DNA of 64,000 bases, taken from NCBI GenBank assembly GCA_024403775.1, contig JAKSRE010000004.1, positions 57,883-121,882 on the forward strand. The letters are read 5' to 3'. Every line of letters starts with the position of its first letter. Position 1 is the stretch's first letter. Below, piece by piece: positions 16,075 through 25,339 of this stretch. This DNA is from Clostridia bacterium. GTDB lineage: Bacteria > Bacillota > Clostridia > Saccharofermentanales > Saccharofermentanaceae. The position numbers were made by a program, and so were the translations under genes. Below the pieces are notes generated by a model. It was not told where the DNA came from, made no database searches, and saw only the letters and a program-made list of their open reading frames with translations.

Positions 16075-19000
16075 TTATACAATTTTGAATTCGAAAGAAG
16101 CAAAATACAATGAACCCTTCTTAAGAGGCTGAATGGACATATTATTGTTAGTTCTTTCAATTTCCTTAGTACAGAAATCGATAAACAATTCACTGTATTC
16201 TTTCTGAACTAACTGCTCATCATGAAGATTATCATTCATCTGCTCAGGAGAATAAGGTAAAACAGTAAAATCAAATTTTGAATCTCTCTCTGAATTGCGA
16301 ATCTCAAGTCTTCCACCTTCCCTGCCTTCAACTCGTAGAACAGTTGTATCTGTATGATTTGAATTCTCTGCAGGACGGGCATAAGGATGATAAATCTTAT
16401 CAGAACCAGCAGCATATACACCAATTCTGGTTGCAAGCTTACGATCAGCATACGATTCACCAGGACCAAGACCGTACCATCTACAAATCAGATTCTCTTT
16501 TACAAGTGGAACTCTGAAACCATAACGAACAAGATCATACTTAGGTGTAAAATGCATAGCTACTACAATTCTTGAATCTTCATAAATCTTATAATCTACA
16601 AGAAGTTCACCCTTAAAGGCAAAAGACTTATATTTAGAAATAAATTCATAGCAGCCATTACTATATCCGTATGTACTTCCAACATATTCAATAGATTTCT
16701 GAATAGCTTCATAATCAGTCTCTTTTGAGAAAACAGTCTTAGCAAGAATGAAGCTTCTGTCAGTACGGTCGATATTAGTTGGGCATCTATAGAAGCTAGG
16801 AAATAGTCCACCCTTAAAGTACTGCTCTCCATTAATCCTTAAGTCACGCATAGAACCATTGGACTTATCGAAAATCACAGAGAAGTTCTCACCCATTATC
16901 GCAGTACCTTCTGGTGCCGCAATAACCTCAAGTTTTTTACTTACTACTTCTTCTTTTATCTCAGACATACCTTCTTCAAAGCCGTCTTCAACGTTTGCCT
17001 CATTCATCGAAATGCTGTTAACTGGAGAAGCAACTTCACGAAGAAGAACTTTCTGGAAAAATGCAGTCTCAAAGCCTTCATTTGCATAGTATGTTGGCTT
17101 TGATAATTTTAGACTTATATCAAGAATCAACTCGTGTGATAATGCCTCATTATATAAAGTAATCATCTGCGCATTATCAGCTGCCCATCCAGTATTCTTA
17201 TAAACTTCAATATCTACCGGGAACTTAAGATTACGCATTCCAAATGGTTCAATCTCTGTTATAAGACCTGTTCCTGCAAGAATTGCATTACCTCCGAGAA
17301 GAACTTTCCATTCAAGTACACATTCTTCTGTATACATAAATGAATTTCTGTTACGTAAAACAAGACATGTTGGATCTTCATGAGTAGCATAAATATCGAA
17401 CATCTCACACTGTTTCTTTATATCTATAAAAACTGGATGTGGATTACGCTCACTATCAACTATTCCCTGTCCAATTGAACTGTCATCTCTGTTTTTACCA
17501 CCTACTAAATCGGCATGATGAATCCACTTGTATGGTGCATCATCGTCATCATAGATTGGTCTTGTTGAGATAGTCTGGAAAATATTCTTTGAAGTCTTAT
17601 TACGAGAAGTGATAAGAGCCTTATCAATACACAAATCCTGCCAAGGTCCGTAAATCACACCTGCATCATTAGGGAATGGCTTAATATCTGCAACAGTCAG
17701 TGAATAATCATTATCACAGTACCAGAATCTTGAAGGATCTATCTCTTTGAGTTTATTTTTTATAGTTACACAATCATTATTAAGCTCTGTGAACTCACTA
17801 AATCCCCACATAACTACAGATGGGTGATACATTAAACTTAATACCACGTCATTAATAAAATGCTTATCAGACAATATGATTACATAAATACCATACTGGT
17901 CACAAAGATTAAGGAATACTTCTGAAGGTGGGAAATTACGGCAAATAACCGAGTTAATACCACAGCACTTCATAAGTAAAATATCCTGTCTTAATATTTC
18001 AGTTGGAGTACAGATACCACCCTTAGGATCAAATTCACAATACTTAACACTGTCGAGTTTTATCTTACGATCATTAATATTAAACTTACCTGTTACAATG
18101 TCAGTTGTTCTAAATCCGATTCTCTTACGTTTAGCACAAATAACATTTCCATCTGAATCTAATAATTCAATAATCAAGTCATAAAGAATTGGTGTTGCAT
18201 CAGACCAGCACATAACATTAACAGCGAGAATCTCACTATTAGTTTCCTTTACACTCTTACTATCGCAGATATTACTGGTCTCATGCTCTTCAACCAGCTT
18301 GACAATAGGCATGCTGTAAGGATCATACTCATTTCTTACCTGTACCAAAGAATACTTTATCTTATAAGGAAGCATGTAATCAGTATGATTAGTTACATTA
18401 AAGCGAGTCTTAATTATATAGTTTTCTCTTATAATTTTTGAGATTTTGTCACTTCTCTCAACCTCTGTAGATGTTGCTTCACTAACATAACCAAGAGGTG
18501 CTGTAGATGTACTAATCTCAACATTACCCATCTCAAGAAGTGGTTCAAGAACTATTCTTATTGGTCTTACTATTCCACTAAATCCAAAACTTGCATTCTC
18601 GGTAATAACATGACCACTATTATCTCTTGAAAACTGATATACAACTATTGCAAGTGAATTAACACCCACTTTGGCAACATCAGACAATAGAAGTCTCTTT
18701 GGTGTTAATACAGCCTGTGAAGAAATAAGTTTCTGCTCATTAAAATAGATTTCAAAATTACCAGTTATACCTTCTAATTCAAGGTATACTGCACGATCAA
18801 TATCCTTCTCATTTAATACAACAGTAGTACGATAAACACCAACCTCATCATCTTCACTGCTGGTTGATTTTAAAATAAACTTATCTCTCGCACTCTCATC
18901 GTGTGTTTTACTGAGATTTTTTACTACTGTAGGATAATCATATAAAAGATTTTGTGGAAGAGAATATCCATTCATCTGCCAGGATGAAGGAACATCGACT

Positions 19001-19206
19001 ATATCCCAATCTGTATCATCATATATGTTTTTTTCAAAATCGCGTGGAATATCTGCCTCTGTCTTACAAAACAGAAAGCGCCATGTTCCAAGCTCATTTA
19101 CATAAGGCGAAGGTAAAAAGCCAAACTCTGGCAATTTACGACTCTCGTAAATCTTATTGAAAGATTCATATGGTACAAAGCCTTTGCCTGTCGCACTGAA
19201 ATTCAT
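16075..19206 (-). CDS. GH2-fold (LacZ-like) protein with lost catalytic residues
   Basis: This 1043-residue protein follows the LacZ architecture: a jelly-roll domain (residues about 37-220, with VPSSWQMNGY), immunoglobulin-like domains, a TIM barrel (about 370-600) and the C-terminal beta-sandwich with GLGPGESYADR. Landmarks of active GH2 beta-galactosidases are missing. RGVNRHEHHP reads DSVKYCEFDP (385-394), CSHYPN reads CRNFPP, DEANIETHG reads ILSDKHFIN, the acid/base motif WSLGNE reads WGFSEF (467-472), and the nucleophile segment CEYAHAMGN is not recognisable between residues 500 and 560. No signal peptide is seen, so it is cytoplasmic. It is probably a non-catalytic binding or regulatory protein, or an enzyme with different chemistry. 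The gene is monocistronic. Confidence 0.82.
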   Translation of the reverse strand: MNFSATGKGFVPYESFNKIYESRKLPEFGFLPSPYVNELGTWRFLFCKTEADIPRDFEKNIYDDTDWDIVDVPSSWQMNGYSLPQNLLYDYPTVVKNLSKTHDESARDKFILKSTSSEDDEVGVYRTTVVLNEKDIDRAVYLELEGITGNFEIYFNEQKLISSQAVLTPKRLLLSDVAKVGVNSLAIVVYQFSRDNSGHVITENASFGFSGIVRPIRIVLEPLLEMGNVEISTSTAPLGYVSEATSTEVERSDKISKIIRENYIIKTRFNVTNHTDYMLPYKIKYSLVQVRNEYDPYSMPIVKLVEEHETSNICDSKSVKETNSEILAVNVMCWSDATPILYDLIIELLDSDGNVICAKRKRIGFRTTDIVTGKFNINDRKIKLDSVKYCEFDPKGGICTPTEILRQDILLMKCCGINSVICRNFPPSEVFLNLCDQYGIYVIILSDKHFINDVVLSLMYHPSVVMWGFSEFTELNNDCVTIKNKLKEIDPSRFWYCDNDYSLTVADIKPFPNDAGVIYGPWQDLCIDKALITSRNKTSKNIFQTISTRPIYDDDDAPYKWIHHADLVGGKNRDDSSIGQGIVDSERNPHPVFIDIKKQCEMFDIYATHEDPTCLVLRNRNSFMYTEECVLEWKVLLGGNAILAGTGLITEIEPFGMRNLKFPVDIEVYKNTGWAADNAQMITLYNEALSHELILDISLKLSKPTYYANEGFETAFFQKVLLREVASPVNSISMNEANVEDGFEEGMSEIKEEVVSKKLEVIAAPEGTAIMGENFSVIFDKSNGSMRDLRINGEQYFKGGLFPSFYRCPTNIDRTDRSFILAKTVFSKETDYEAIQKSIEYVGSTYGYSNGCYEFISKYKSFAFKGELLVDYKIYEDSRIVVAMHFTPKYDLVRYGFRVPLVKENLICRWYGLGPGESYADRKLATRIGVYAAGSDKIYHPYARPAENSNHTDTTVLRVEGREGGRLEIRNSERDSKFDFTVLPYSPEQMNDNLHDEQLVQKEYSELFIDFCTKEIERTNNNMSIQPLKKGSLYFASFEFKIV

Positions 19207-19321
19207 TTCTTCAATCCATCCTTTTAACTTATGTATATAATTACACTTATATACACTATAATAGCAAAATTTTATGGGCTTAAATTTTTCAACTATGTTA
19301 CATATCTATTTATATAACAAC

Positions 19322-19351
19322 AAAGCCGCCTTAAGTTTTAAGACGGCCTTA
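19322..19351 (-). terminator. Hairpin after the cytidylate-kinase-like gene
   Basis: The arms AAGGCCGTCTTA and TAAGGCGGCTT pair with one bulge, followed on the minus strand by TTTGTTGTT. It lies 31 bases past the gene's stop and before the GH2 promoter region. Confidence 0.6.
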
Positions 19352-19381
19352 GTTTTTAATTATGCTTTTCGAAAAATATAC

Positions 19382-19984
19382 TTAAGACTCAACAGCTGCA
19401 AGAATAAGATTAATGCACTTCTCTATTCCTAGTCTTCCTGTATCAAGACACAAATCATAATTTACACTGTGTCCCCAATCACGGTCAGTATAATGCTTAT
19501 AATTAGACTTACGCTTCTTGTCATGAGAATTCATGACCTTAATAGGATCCCCCTTAGTCTCACCATACTCGATAATTCGGTTCTTACGGAACTCTTCATC
19601 TGCATGAATAAAAACATTTAACACATCGTCTCTGTCACGAAGAATATAATCTGCATTACGTCCTACAATAACACAAGGTCTTCCTTTATCGGCGATATCA
19701 CAGATTACCTTACGCTGACTGCACCACAAATAATCTAGTGTAGACATTCCATTCATAACGCCAGGAACACCATGTGTCTCAAAGCCATATGAGAAAGTAG
19801 TCTTACCAGGAGCATGCTCACCGAGTTCTTCAATATAGTCCTTACTAAAACCAGATTCTTCTGCTACCTGATCAATAATCTCTTTATCATAATAATCGTA
19901 ACCCAGACGATTAGCTATCTCCTTGGCGATACCTCTTCCGCCACTTCCAAACTGTCTACTTATAGTAATGATTTTCTTTGCCAT
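19382..19984 (-). CDS. Cytidylate kinase-like family protein
   Basis: The 200-residue protein matches the free-standing cytidylate kinase-like family found widely in Clostridia and distinct from Cmk itself. It opens with KIITISRQFGSGGRGIA, a P-loop variant with GSGGR in place of the usual GxGKS/T. YDKEIIDQVAEESG and GRNADYILRDRDDVLNVFIHA are typical later segments of the family. A nucleotide or nucleotide-like substrate is likely, but the real substrate is not known. It stands alone with its own terminator and is divergent from ddh. Confidence 0.85.
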   Translation of the reverse strand: MAKKIITISRQFGSGGRGIAKEIANRLGYDYYDKEIIDQVAEESGFSKDYIEELGEHAPGKTTFSYGFETHGVPGVMNGMSTLDYLWCSQRKVICDIADKGRPCVIVGRNADYILRDRDDVLNVFIHADEEFRKNRIIEYGETKGDPIKVMNSHDKKRKSNYKHYTDRDWGHSVNYDLCLDTGRLGIEKCINLILAAVES

Positions 19985-20062
19985 TGCCCTAACCTCACTA
20001 TACTTATTTTTTATATTTTACCACAACTAATGATATTTTTACCGAAACACACCAAAAAGTGA

Positions 20063-20091
20063 TTTACGAATATAGTTGCATTAGTTATAAT
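20063..20091 (+). promoter_or_regulatory. Candidate promoter of ddh
   Basis: TTTACG (-35) and TATAAT (-10) are separated by 17 bases, ending 42 bases before the ddh start. The -10 is a perfect consensus. Confidence 0.55.
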
Positions 20092-20133
20092 TCTTAACGG
20101 ACAATAATTAATAATAAAATATAGGAGGCTACT

Positions 20134-21120
20134 ATGAGTACAAGAGTTGGTATTATTGGTTATGGTAACCTTGCCAAGGGTGTTGAATGCGCACTTAGCA
20201 AGACTTCAGATATGGAGCTTAAGGGTATTTTTACAAGAAGAGATCCTGCTTCAGTAACTATTAAGAGCGAAGGCGTTAATGTTTATTCTATTGACGCACT
20301 TAAGGATATGAAGGATGAGTTCGACGTAATGATTCTCTGCGGTGGTAGTGCTACAGATCTTCCAAAGCAGACACAGGAATACGTAAAGTATTACAACGTA
20401 ATCGACAGTTTTGATACACACGCTAAGATTCCTGAGCATTTCAAAAATGTTGATGAGCAGGCTCTTCTTAATAAGCATGTTGCTATCATCTCTTGTGGTT
20501 GGGATCCTGGTATGTTCTCACTTACAAGACTTTATTCAAACTGCATTCTTCCTAACGGAACAGATTATACATTCTGGGGTAAGGGCGTTAGCCAGGGTCA
20601 CTCAGATGCTATCAGACGTGTTAAGGGCGTTAAGAACGGCAAACAGTACACAATTCCTGTAGATTCAGCTCTCGAGGCTGTAAGAAGCGGTTCAAACCCT
20701 GAATTGACAACTCGTCAGAAGCACACACGTGAGTGCTTTATCGTACCAGAAGAAGGTGCTGATCTCGCAGCAATTGAGAAGGAAATTAAGGAAATGCCAA
20801 ACTACTTCTCAGATTACGATACAACTGTTCACTTCATTACTGAGCAGGAGTTTGCTAATAACCACGGTGGAATGGCTCACGGTGGATTCGTTTTCAGAAG
20901 TGGTTCAACAGGTTGGAATAATGAGAATAAGCACGTTATCGAGTATAGCCTTAAGCTTGATTCAAACCCAGAATTCACAGCTTCTGTTCTCGTAGCTTAT
21001 GCTAGAGCTGCAGTTCGTCTCGCTGCTAAGGGTGACTTCGGTTGTAAGACAGTATTTGATATTGCTCCTGCACTTCTTAGCCCATGTGATGGTGCTGAGC
21101 TCAGAAGCCACTTACTCTAA
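20134..21120 (+). CDS. ddh: meso-Diaminopimelate dehydrogenase
   Basis: This 328-residue protein is the usual length for Ddh, which makes meso-diaminopimelate from tetrahydrodipicolinate, ammonia and NADPH in one step for peptidoglycan and lysine. The Rossmann start is VGIIGYGNLAKGVE, followed by FTRRDP for NADP binding. The family stretches CGWDPGMFSLTRLY and NNHGGMAHGGFV are present. GGAGG is 7 bases before the ATG, and a strong terminator follows. The window also holds dapL, so the cell has two routes to the same product. Confidence 0.95.
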   Translation: MSTRVGIIGYGNLAKGVECALSKTSDMELKGIFTRRDPASVTIKSEGVNVYSIDALKDMKDEFDVMILCGGSATDLPKQTQEYVKYYNVIDSFDTHAKIPEHFKNVDEQALLNKHVAIISCGWDPGMFSLTRLYSNCILPNGTDYTFWGKGVSQGHSDAIRRVKGVKNGKQYTIPVDSALEAVRSGSNPELTTRQKHTRECFIVPEEGADLAAIEKEIKEMPNYFSDYDTTVHFITEQEFANNHGGMAHGGFVFRSGSTGWNNENKHVIEYSLKLDSNPEFTASVLVAYARAAVRLAAKGDFGCKTVFDIAPALLSPCDGAELRSHLL

Positions 21121-21145
21121 TAGAGCTATTTAGTTACAAAATATC

Positions 21146-21174
21146 AGCCTCCGATTTATGTCGGAGGCTTTTTT
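21146..21174 (+). terminator. Rho-independent terminator after ddh
   Basis: AGCCTCCGA and TCGGAGGCT form a perfect 9-bp stem with a 6-base loop, followed by TTTTTT. Confidence 0.9.
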
Positions 21175-21182
21175 ATGCTCGT

Positions 21183-21857
21183 TTATATGGAAAACTTACG
21201 TAATATTCTTCTTGCTTCTGCATAAGCTGGATAAGTATTAGAAAGTTCCCTATAAAACTCCTTTGAGTGATTCAAAACAAGAAAATGCGTAAACTCATGG
21301 CATACCACATACCTAATACATTCAACTGGTGTCTCAAACAGATTATAACTAAATGTAATCCTGTTCTTTGAAGGCATACAAACTCCCCACCTGCTCTTCA
21401 TCTGCCTGTATTTAATCTCTGGATAATCTCTTCCTGTTCTCATCTTAAAATAAGGATATACTTCTCGGCATATTTCTTCAGTTATACGCATAAGTTCCTT
21501 TCTTCGATACATCTCATATCGCTTTTGAAACTCCTCTTTATCCAAGACACTGACACCTATCATTTTTGATACATCGTCAATATGAACCTTGTTTCCCAGA
21601 ATAGTAAAATAACTGTCCGGATTAATATTAGGTTTATGGCAAGACTCCTGAGGACGTTTACTCACACTATCAAGACCTCTTAATATAAAGTCCCCTTTCG
21701 ATAAAAGAAGTGCCTCTACCTTTTTCTGCGATACAAAACGTGGAGCAGAAACATAAATCGTCGCATCATTTCTTATACGCATATTTATGTTCTTTACCCT
21801 CTTATGCTCGAAAATATATTCCACACTTCTTCCTGAGATCTCAATTGTTCCTTTCAA
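21183..21857 (-). CDS. YgjP-like (DUF45/M48) metallopeptidase
   Basis: The protein has about 224 residues and belongs to the YgjP/DUF45 zinc metallopeptidase family. It has the zinc motif HEFTHFL with a downstream NHSKEFY and the family stretch KSRWGVC. A longer frame reaches a GTG at 21896, but that GTG lies inside the terminator of the upstream GH3 gene and has no ribosome binding site. The TTG at 21857 has GGAGG 8 bases upstream, so I chose it. Substrates of this family are unknown. Its stop faces the ddh terminator. Confidence 0.82.
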   Translation of the reverse strand: MKGTIEISGRSVEYIFEHKRVKNINMRIRNDATIYVSAPRFVSQKKVEALLLSKGDFILRGLDSVSKRPQESCHKPNINPDSYFTILGNKVHIDDVSKMIGVSVLDKEEFQKRYEMYRRKELMRITEEICREVYPYFKMRTGRDYPEIKYRQMKSRWGVCMPSKNRITFSYNLFETPVECIRYVVCHEFTHFLVLNHSKEFYRELSNTYPAYAEARRILRKFSI

Positions 21858-21875
21858 ACAAAGTTCCTCCAAACA

Positions 21876-21917
21876 ATAAAAACTAAAACGGTCCACCCAA
21901 CTTCTGAGCAGACCGTT
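21876..21917 (-). terminator. Rho-independent terminator after the GH3 gene
   Basis: AACGGTC and GACCGTT form a 7-bp stem around a 17-base loop, followed on the minus strand by TTTTAGTTTTTATT. It lies 21 bases after the GH3 stop. Confidence 0.7.
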
Positions 21918-21937
21918 AACTCCTCTTCGAAAATGAA

Positions 21938-24055
21938 TTACAAAGTAATCTTAACTATCTCATTACCTGTCAATCTCTTGCTCAAATCATCAGGCTGGTT
22001 AAATCCTACATAGATGTCAGCAGCTGAACCAGAAACAGCCTTACCATCCTCATCGATTACCTTAAATGCCTTGCTAGGCACATCAATTGTCAATGTTGTA
22101 GTCTCGCCTGCCTTCAAATTAACTCGCTTGAACTGTGCAAGCTTAGGATTAACTACTTCATATTCACTATTAACCTTAACATATACCTGAACAACTTCTG
22201 ATACCTCAATATCACTATTATTAGATACAGTAACATTTAAAGATATACCAGACTTTGTAGCTTCTTCATAAGATATTTCAGTTACAGCCTTAGTCTCATT
22301 TATTAAAGCTTTACCATATGTAAGACCATATCCGAATGGATAGAGAGGTTCATATGTCATAAAACGATATGTTCTCTCCTTCATTGTATAATCTGTAAAC
22401 TCAGGCATATTGTCCAAATCCTTATAGAATGTAACTGGAAGTTTTCCTGAAGGATTCTTACGGCCGAACATAACATCTGCAAATGCTCTACCACCTTCAG
22501 AACCTGGATACCATGCCTGAATAATTGCCTTTGTAGAATCTGACTTCGCAAAAACCTGGAGGTCCATAGCACTACCAGTCATAATAACAGCAATTACAGG
22601 TGTTCCAGTTTTAAGAACAGTATCGATAAGGTTAAGCTGAGACTTAGGGAACTTAAGATCAAGTTTATCTCCAGAAGCATACTGGTTACCTGTATCACCT
22701 TCCTCACCTTCAAGAGTCTCATCAAGACCAAGGCACAAAACTACTACATCTGAGTGCTCTGCAACAATCTTAGCTTCTGCAAGTCTGTGATTTTCTCTTG
22801 ATAAGAAATCAGGCTTAACATCAAACAAATGACAACCTTCAGTATAGAGAACTTTGATACCTTCTTCTTTTGCAACATCTCTTATACCATCAAGAATTGT
22901 AGTATAACCAGAAGCAGTACCATGATAGTTACCAAGAAGAGCTGATCTGCTGTCTGCGTTAGGTCCAATTACACCAATTGTTTTAACACTCTTAGGAGAC
23001 AAAGGGAGATAATCGTTGTTCTTAAGAAGAACCATACTCTCAATTGCTGACTTATAGGACAATTCAAGATTCTCATCTGTGCATACATCATCATATGACA
23101 AATCATCAAACTCAGTCTTATCAGCAAACATTCCAAGAAGATATCTTGTTGCAAATAATCTGGTTGCAGCCTGACGAATAGTCTCTTCAGTAACCAAACC
23201 CATATTATAAGCATTCATGAGCTTTTGATATGTACAACCACAATTTAAATCACATCCTGTATTAATTGCAAGAGCTGCACTCTCCTCAGGACTAGAAGTT
23301 ACTTTATGATTCTCATGGAAATCTCTTACTGCCCAGCAATCAGATACATAATGCCCCTTAAAGCCCCAGTCGCCTCTGAGAATCTCAACCATCAAAGGCT
23401 CATTGGCACAGCAAGGTTCACCATTAGTTCTATTATATGCGCCCATTACTGACTCTACTTCAGCATCCTTAACGCATGCCTCAAACTGAGGAAGATAAGT
23501 CTCATATAAATCCTTCTTTGTTGCTTTTGCATCAAAGAAATGTCTTGTAGCCTCAGGACCAGAATGAACTGCAAAATGCTTGGCACATGCAGCAATCTTC
23601 ATATACTCACCATCACCCTGAAGTGACTTAATAAATGGTACAGCAAGATTGGAAATCAAAGTAGGATCTTCACCATATGTTTCCTGTCCTCTTCCCCAGC
23701 GTGGGTCTCTGAAAAGATTAACGTTAGGTGTCCAGAAGGTTAATCCCTTATAAATATCTCTGTCCTCATTTTTTGAATGCTCATTGTACTTGGCACGAGC
23801 CTCATTAGAAATAACTACTCCAATATCAGACATAAGTTCGCTATCAAAAGTAGCACCTAATCCGATAGCCTGAGGAAATACTGTAGCCATACCAGCTCTT
23901 GCAACACCATGAAGACACTCATTCCACCAGTTATACTCTGGAATATTAAGTCTCGGAATAGCTGGAGCATCATATCTCAACTGCTGAGCAGCTTCTTCAA
24001 TTGTCATCTTTGCAACTAATTCTGCTGCAAGACTATATGCTTGTTCACGATTCAT
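21938..24055 (-). CDS. GH3 beta-xylosidase / beta-glucosidase
   Basis: The 705-residue protein starts at the ATG preceded by GGGAGG; an upstream in-frame extension has no such site. It has no signal peptide, so it acts on imported oligosaccharides. The GH3 N-terminal barrel contains NWWNECLHGVAR, typical of the beta-xylosidase/arabinosidase branch, then KHFAVHSGPE, and the nucleophile Asp in YVSDCWAV (residue about 239). The alpha/beta sandwich domain has LEGEEGDTGNQ, which probably holds the acid/base, and a fibronectin-III-like domain ends the protein. It is divergent from the AraC regulator and shares its intergenic region. A xylosidase fits the pentose genes nearby; beta-glucosidase is the alternative. 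Confidence 0.9.
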   Translation of the reverse strand: MNREQAYSLAAELVAKMTIEEAAQQLRYDAPAIPRLNIPEYNWWNECLHGVARAGMATVFPQAIGLGATFDSELMSDIGVVISNEARAKYNEHSKNEDRDIYKGLTFWTPNVNLFRDPRWGRGQETYGEDPTLISNLAVPFIKSLQGDGEYMKIAACAKHFAVHSGPEATRHFFDAKATKKDLYETYLPQFEACVKDAEVESVMGAYNRTNGEPCCANEPLMVEILRGDWGFKGHYVSDCWAVRDFHENHKVTSSPEESAALAINTGCDLNCGCTYQKLMNAYNMGLVTEETIRQAATRLFATRYLLGMFADKTEFDDLSYDDVCTDENLELSYKSAIESMVLLKNNDYLPLSPKSVKTIGVIGPNADSRSALLGNYHGTASGYTTILDGIRDVAKEEGIKVLYTEGCHLFDVKPDFLSRENHRLAEAKIVAEHSDVVVLCLGLDETLEGEEGDTGNQYASGDKLDLKFPKSQLNLIDTVLKTGTPVIAVIMTGSAMDLQVFAKSDSTKAIIQAWYPGSEGGRAFADVMFGRKNPSGKLPVTFYKDLDNMPEFTDYTMKERTYRFMTYEPLYPFGYGLTYGKALINETKAVTEISYEEATKSGISLNVTVSNNSDIEVSEVVQVYVKVNSEYEVVNPKLAQFKRVNLKAGETTTLTIDVPSKAFKVIDEDGKAVSGSAADIYVGFNQPDDLSKRLTGNEIVKITL

Positions 24056-24137
24056 ATAAGCCTCCCAAAAAGATAGTAAATTCAAATTTATACTAACTAA
24101 ATTCTATCACAGAGCTAAAGAAATAAATATACAAATG

Positions 24138-24243
24138 TTGCTATTTAAATCCTTAATAAGTAACACGATAATTGAAAATCCACGGGAGTATATGATAAAA
24201 TTAAGCATATCAGTAGTTGCATATATGCAAAGTATATATGCAA
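24138..24243. promoter_or_regulatory. GH3/araC divergent control region with TTGC motifs
   Basis: The intergenic region holds TTGCTAT at 24138-24144, a perfect palindrome TTGCATATATGCAA at 24217-24230 and a further ATATATGCAA copy at 24234-24243. TTGAAA at 24172 with an AT-rich -10 near 24194 could drive araC. The palindromic pair sits just upstream of the araC ribosome binding site, as expected for autoregulation. Confidence 0.45.
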
Positions 24244-24267
24244 TCAATATATTACTACGAGGTATTT

Positions 24268-25185
24268 ATGAAGAGAAATGATCCTACACCAGCCAATTAC
24301 ATACAGCCAATTAGACAGTTCATTGAGCGTACTCTTGATGGTGAGAATGAAGAGGTAGATTTTGTTCCAGAGACAAATATGAGAATCTGGTATAACAATC
24401 AGGTAGAAGGTTATCCTGCTCATAAGCATCCTGCATTGGAGATAGTTATCCCTGTAGATAATGGTTATAAGTATATCGCTGATGGCAGAAATTTCAGACT
24501 CAACGCAGGAGATATTTTATTTATTCCACCTAATATTCTGCATGAGATTGACTGTGAGACTGAAGGTGCGAGATTTATTTATCTCTTTGATATCTCTTTT
24601 GTAAAAAACTTCTTTGACTATAAAGATTTAGCAGAATTTATGAAGGAACCACGCCTTGTAAATCCAAATACATATCCTGAGACATATACTCAGATTTATG
24701 ATCAGTTTATGAGAATGAATGATTTGTATTTCCTATACAACAATATTGTACTTGAGATGCCTATCTATTCTCACCTCTTAAGTATCTTTGGAATGCTTGC
24801 ACGTACAACTTCACGTGTTACTCCTATCTCTATCGAGAACGCACGTCAAAGAGACAGCTATATCAAGTTTAAAAGTTTAATTACTTATATAAATACACAT
24901 TATATGGATAATATTACTTTGGAATATGCTGCAACATTTATAGGTTTTTCCAAGTACCACTTCTCCAGACTCTTTAAGGAATATACTGATACTACTTTCT
25001 ATGAATATCTAACCAATAGAAGAATTCAGTCGGCTAAGATTCTATTAAATGATGATTCACTGTCGATTACAGATGTAGCATTTAAAACTGGATTCAACAA
25101 TCTAACAAGTTTCTGTAGAGCTTTCCAAAAGGCAGTCAACTGTTCACCTTCTGAATATCGACACAAACTTAAAATCAATAAATAA
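24268..25185 (+). CDS. AraC-family transcriptional regulator
   Basis: The protein has 305 residues from the ATG at 24268, which has ACGAGG upstream; a longer in-frame start at 24217 falls inside the putative operator and is rejected. The N-terminal half is a cupin sugar-sensing domain (HKHPALEIVIPV, GDILFIPPNILHEI). The C-terminal about 100 residues hold the two AraC helix-turn-helix motifs (LEYAATFIGFSKYHFSRLF, then ITDVAFKTGFNNLTSFCRAF). It probably activates the neighbouring GH3, ABC transporter and pentose genes in response to a pentose or oligosaccharide. A terminator follows. Confidence 0.92.
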   Translation: MKRNDPTPANYIQPIRQFIERTLDGENEEVDFVPETNMRIWYNNQVEGYPAHKHPALEIVIPVDNGYKYIADGRNFRLNAGDILFIPPNILHEIDCETEGARFIYLFDISFVKNFFDYKDLAEFMKEPRLVNPNTYPETYTQIYDQFMRMNDLYFLYNNIVLEMPIYSHLLSIFGMLARTTSRVTPISIENARQRDSYIKFKSLITYINTHYMDNITLEYAATFIGFSKYHFSRLFKEYTDTTFYEYLTNRRIQSAKILLNDDSLSITDVAFKTGFNNLTSFCRAFQKAVNCSPSEYRHKLKINK

Positions 25186-25198
25186 TCGCAATTTATTA

Positions 25199-25232
25199 AA
25201 GCCACAAGAAATAAAAATCTTGTGGCTTTTTA
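25199..25232 (+). terminator. Rho-independent terminator after araC
   Basis: AAGCCACAAG and CTTGTGGCTT form a perfect 10-bp stem with a 10-base loop, followed by a T-run. Confidence 0.88.
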
Positions 25233-25248
25233 ATATAAAAAGTAAAAA

Positions 25249-25281
25249 CAAAAAAGCCCCATTCAGAACACGAATGGAGCT
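25249..25281 (-). terminator. Rho-independent terminator after the ABC permease genes
   Basis: On the minus strand, AGCTCCATTC pairs with GAATGGGGCT (one G-U), followed by TTTTTTG. It ends the ABC transporter transcript about 60 bases past the last stop. Confidence 0.82.
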
Positions 25282-25339
25282 TTCTTATTAGAAAGTTTTG
25301 CCTAATAGCAAACTTAGGAAAACTAATTCTATAAGGGAA

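Noticed and set aside
16075..19206. GH2 gene as a frameshifted or decaying pseudogene
   Set aside because: One uninterrupted 1043-codon frame with a normal terminal beta-sandwich shows that the protein is still made; only catalytic motifs differ.
21858..21896. GTG start extending the YgjP-like peptidase by 13 residues
   Set aside because: It falls inside the upstream gene's terminator and lacks a ribosome binding site, while the TTG at 21857 has GGAGG at ideal spacing.
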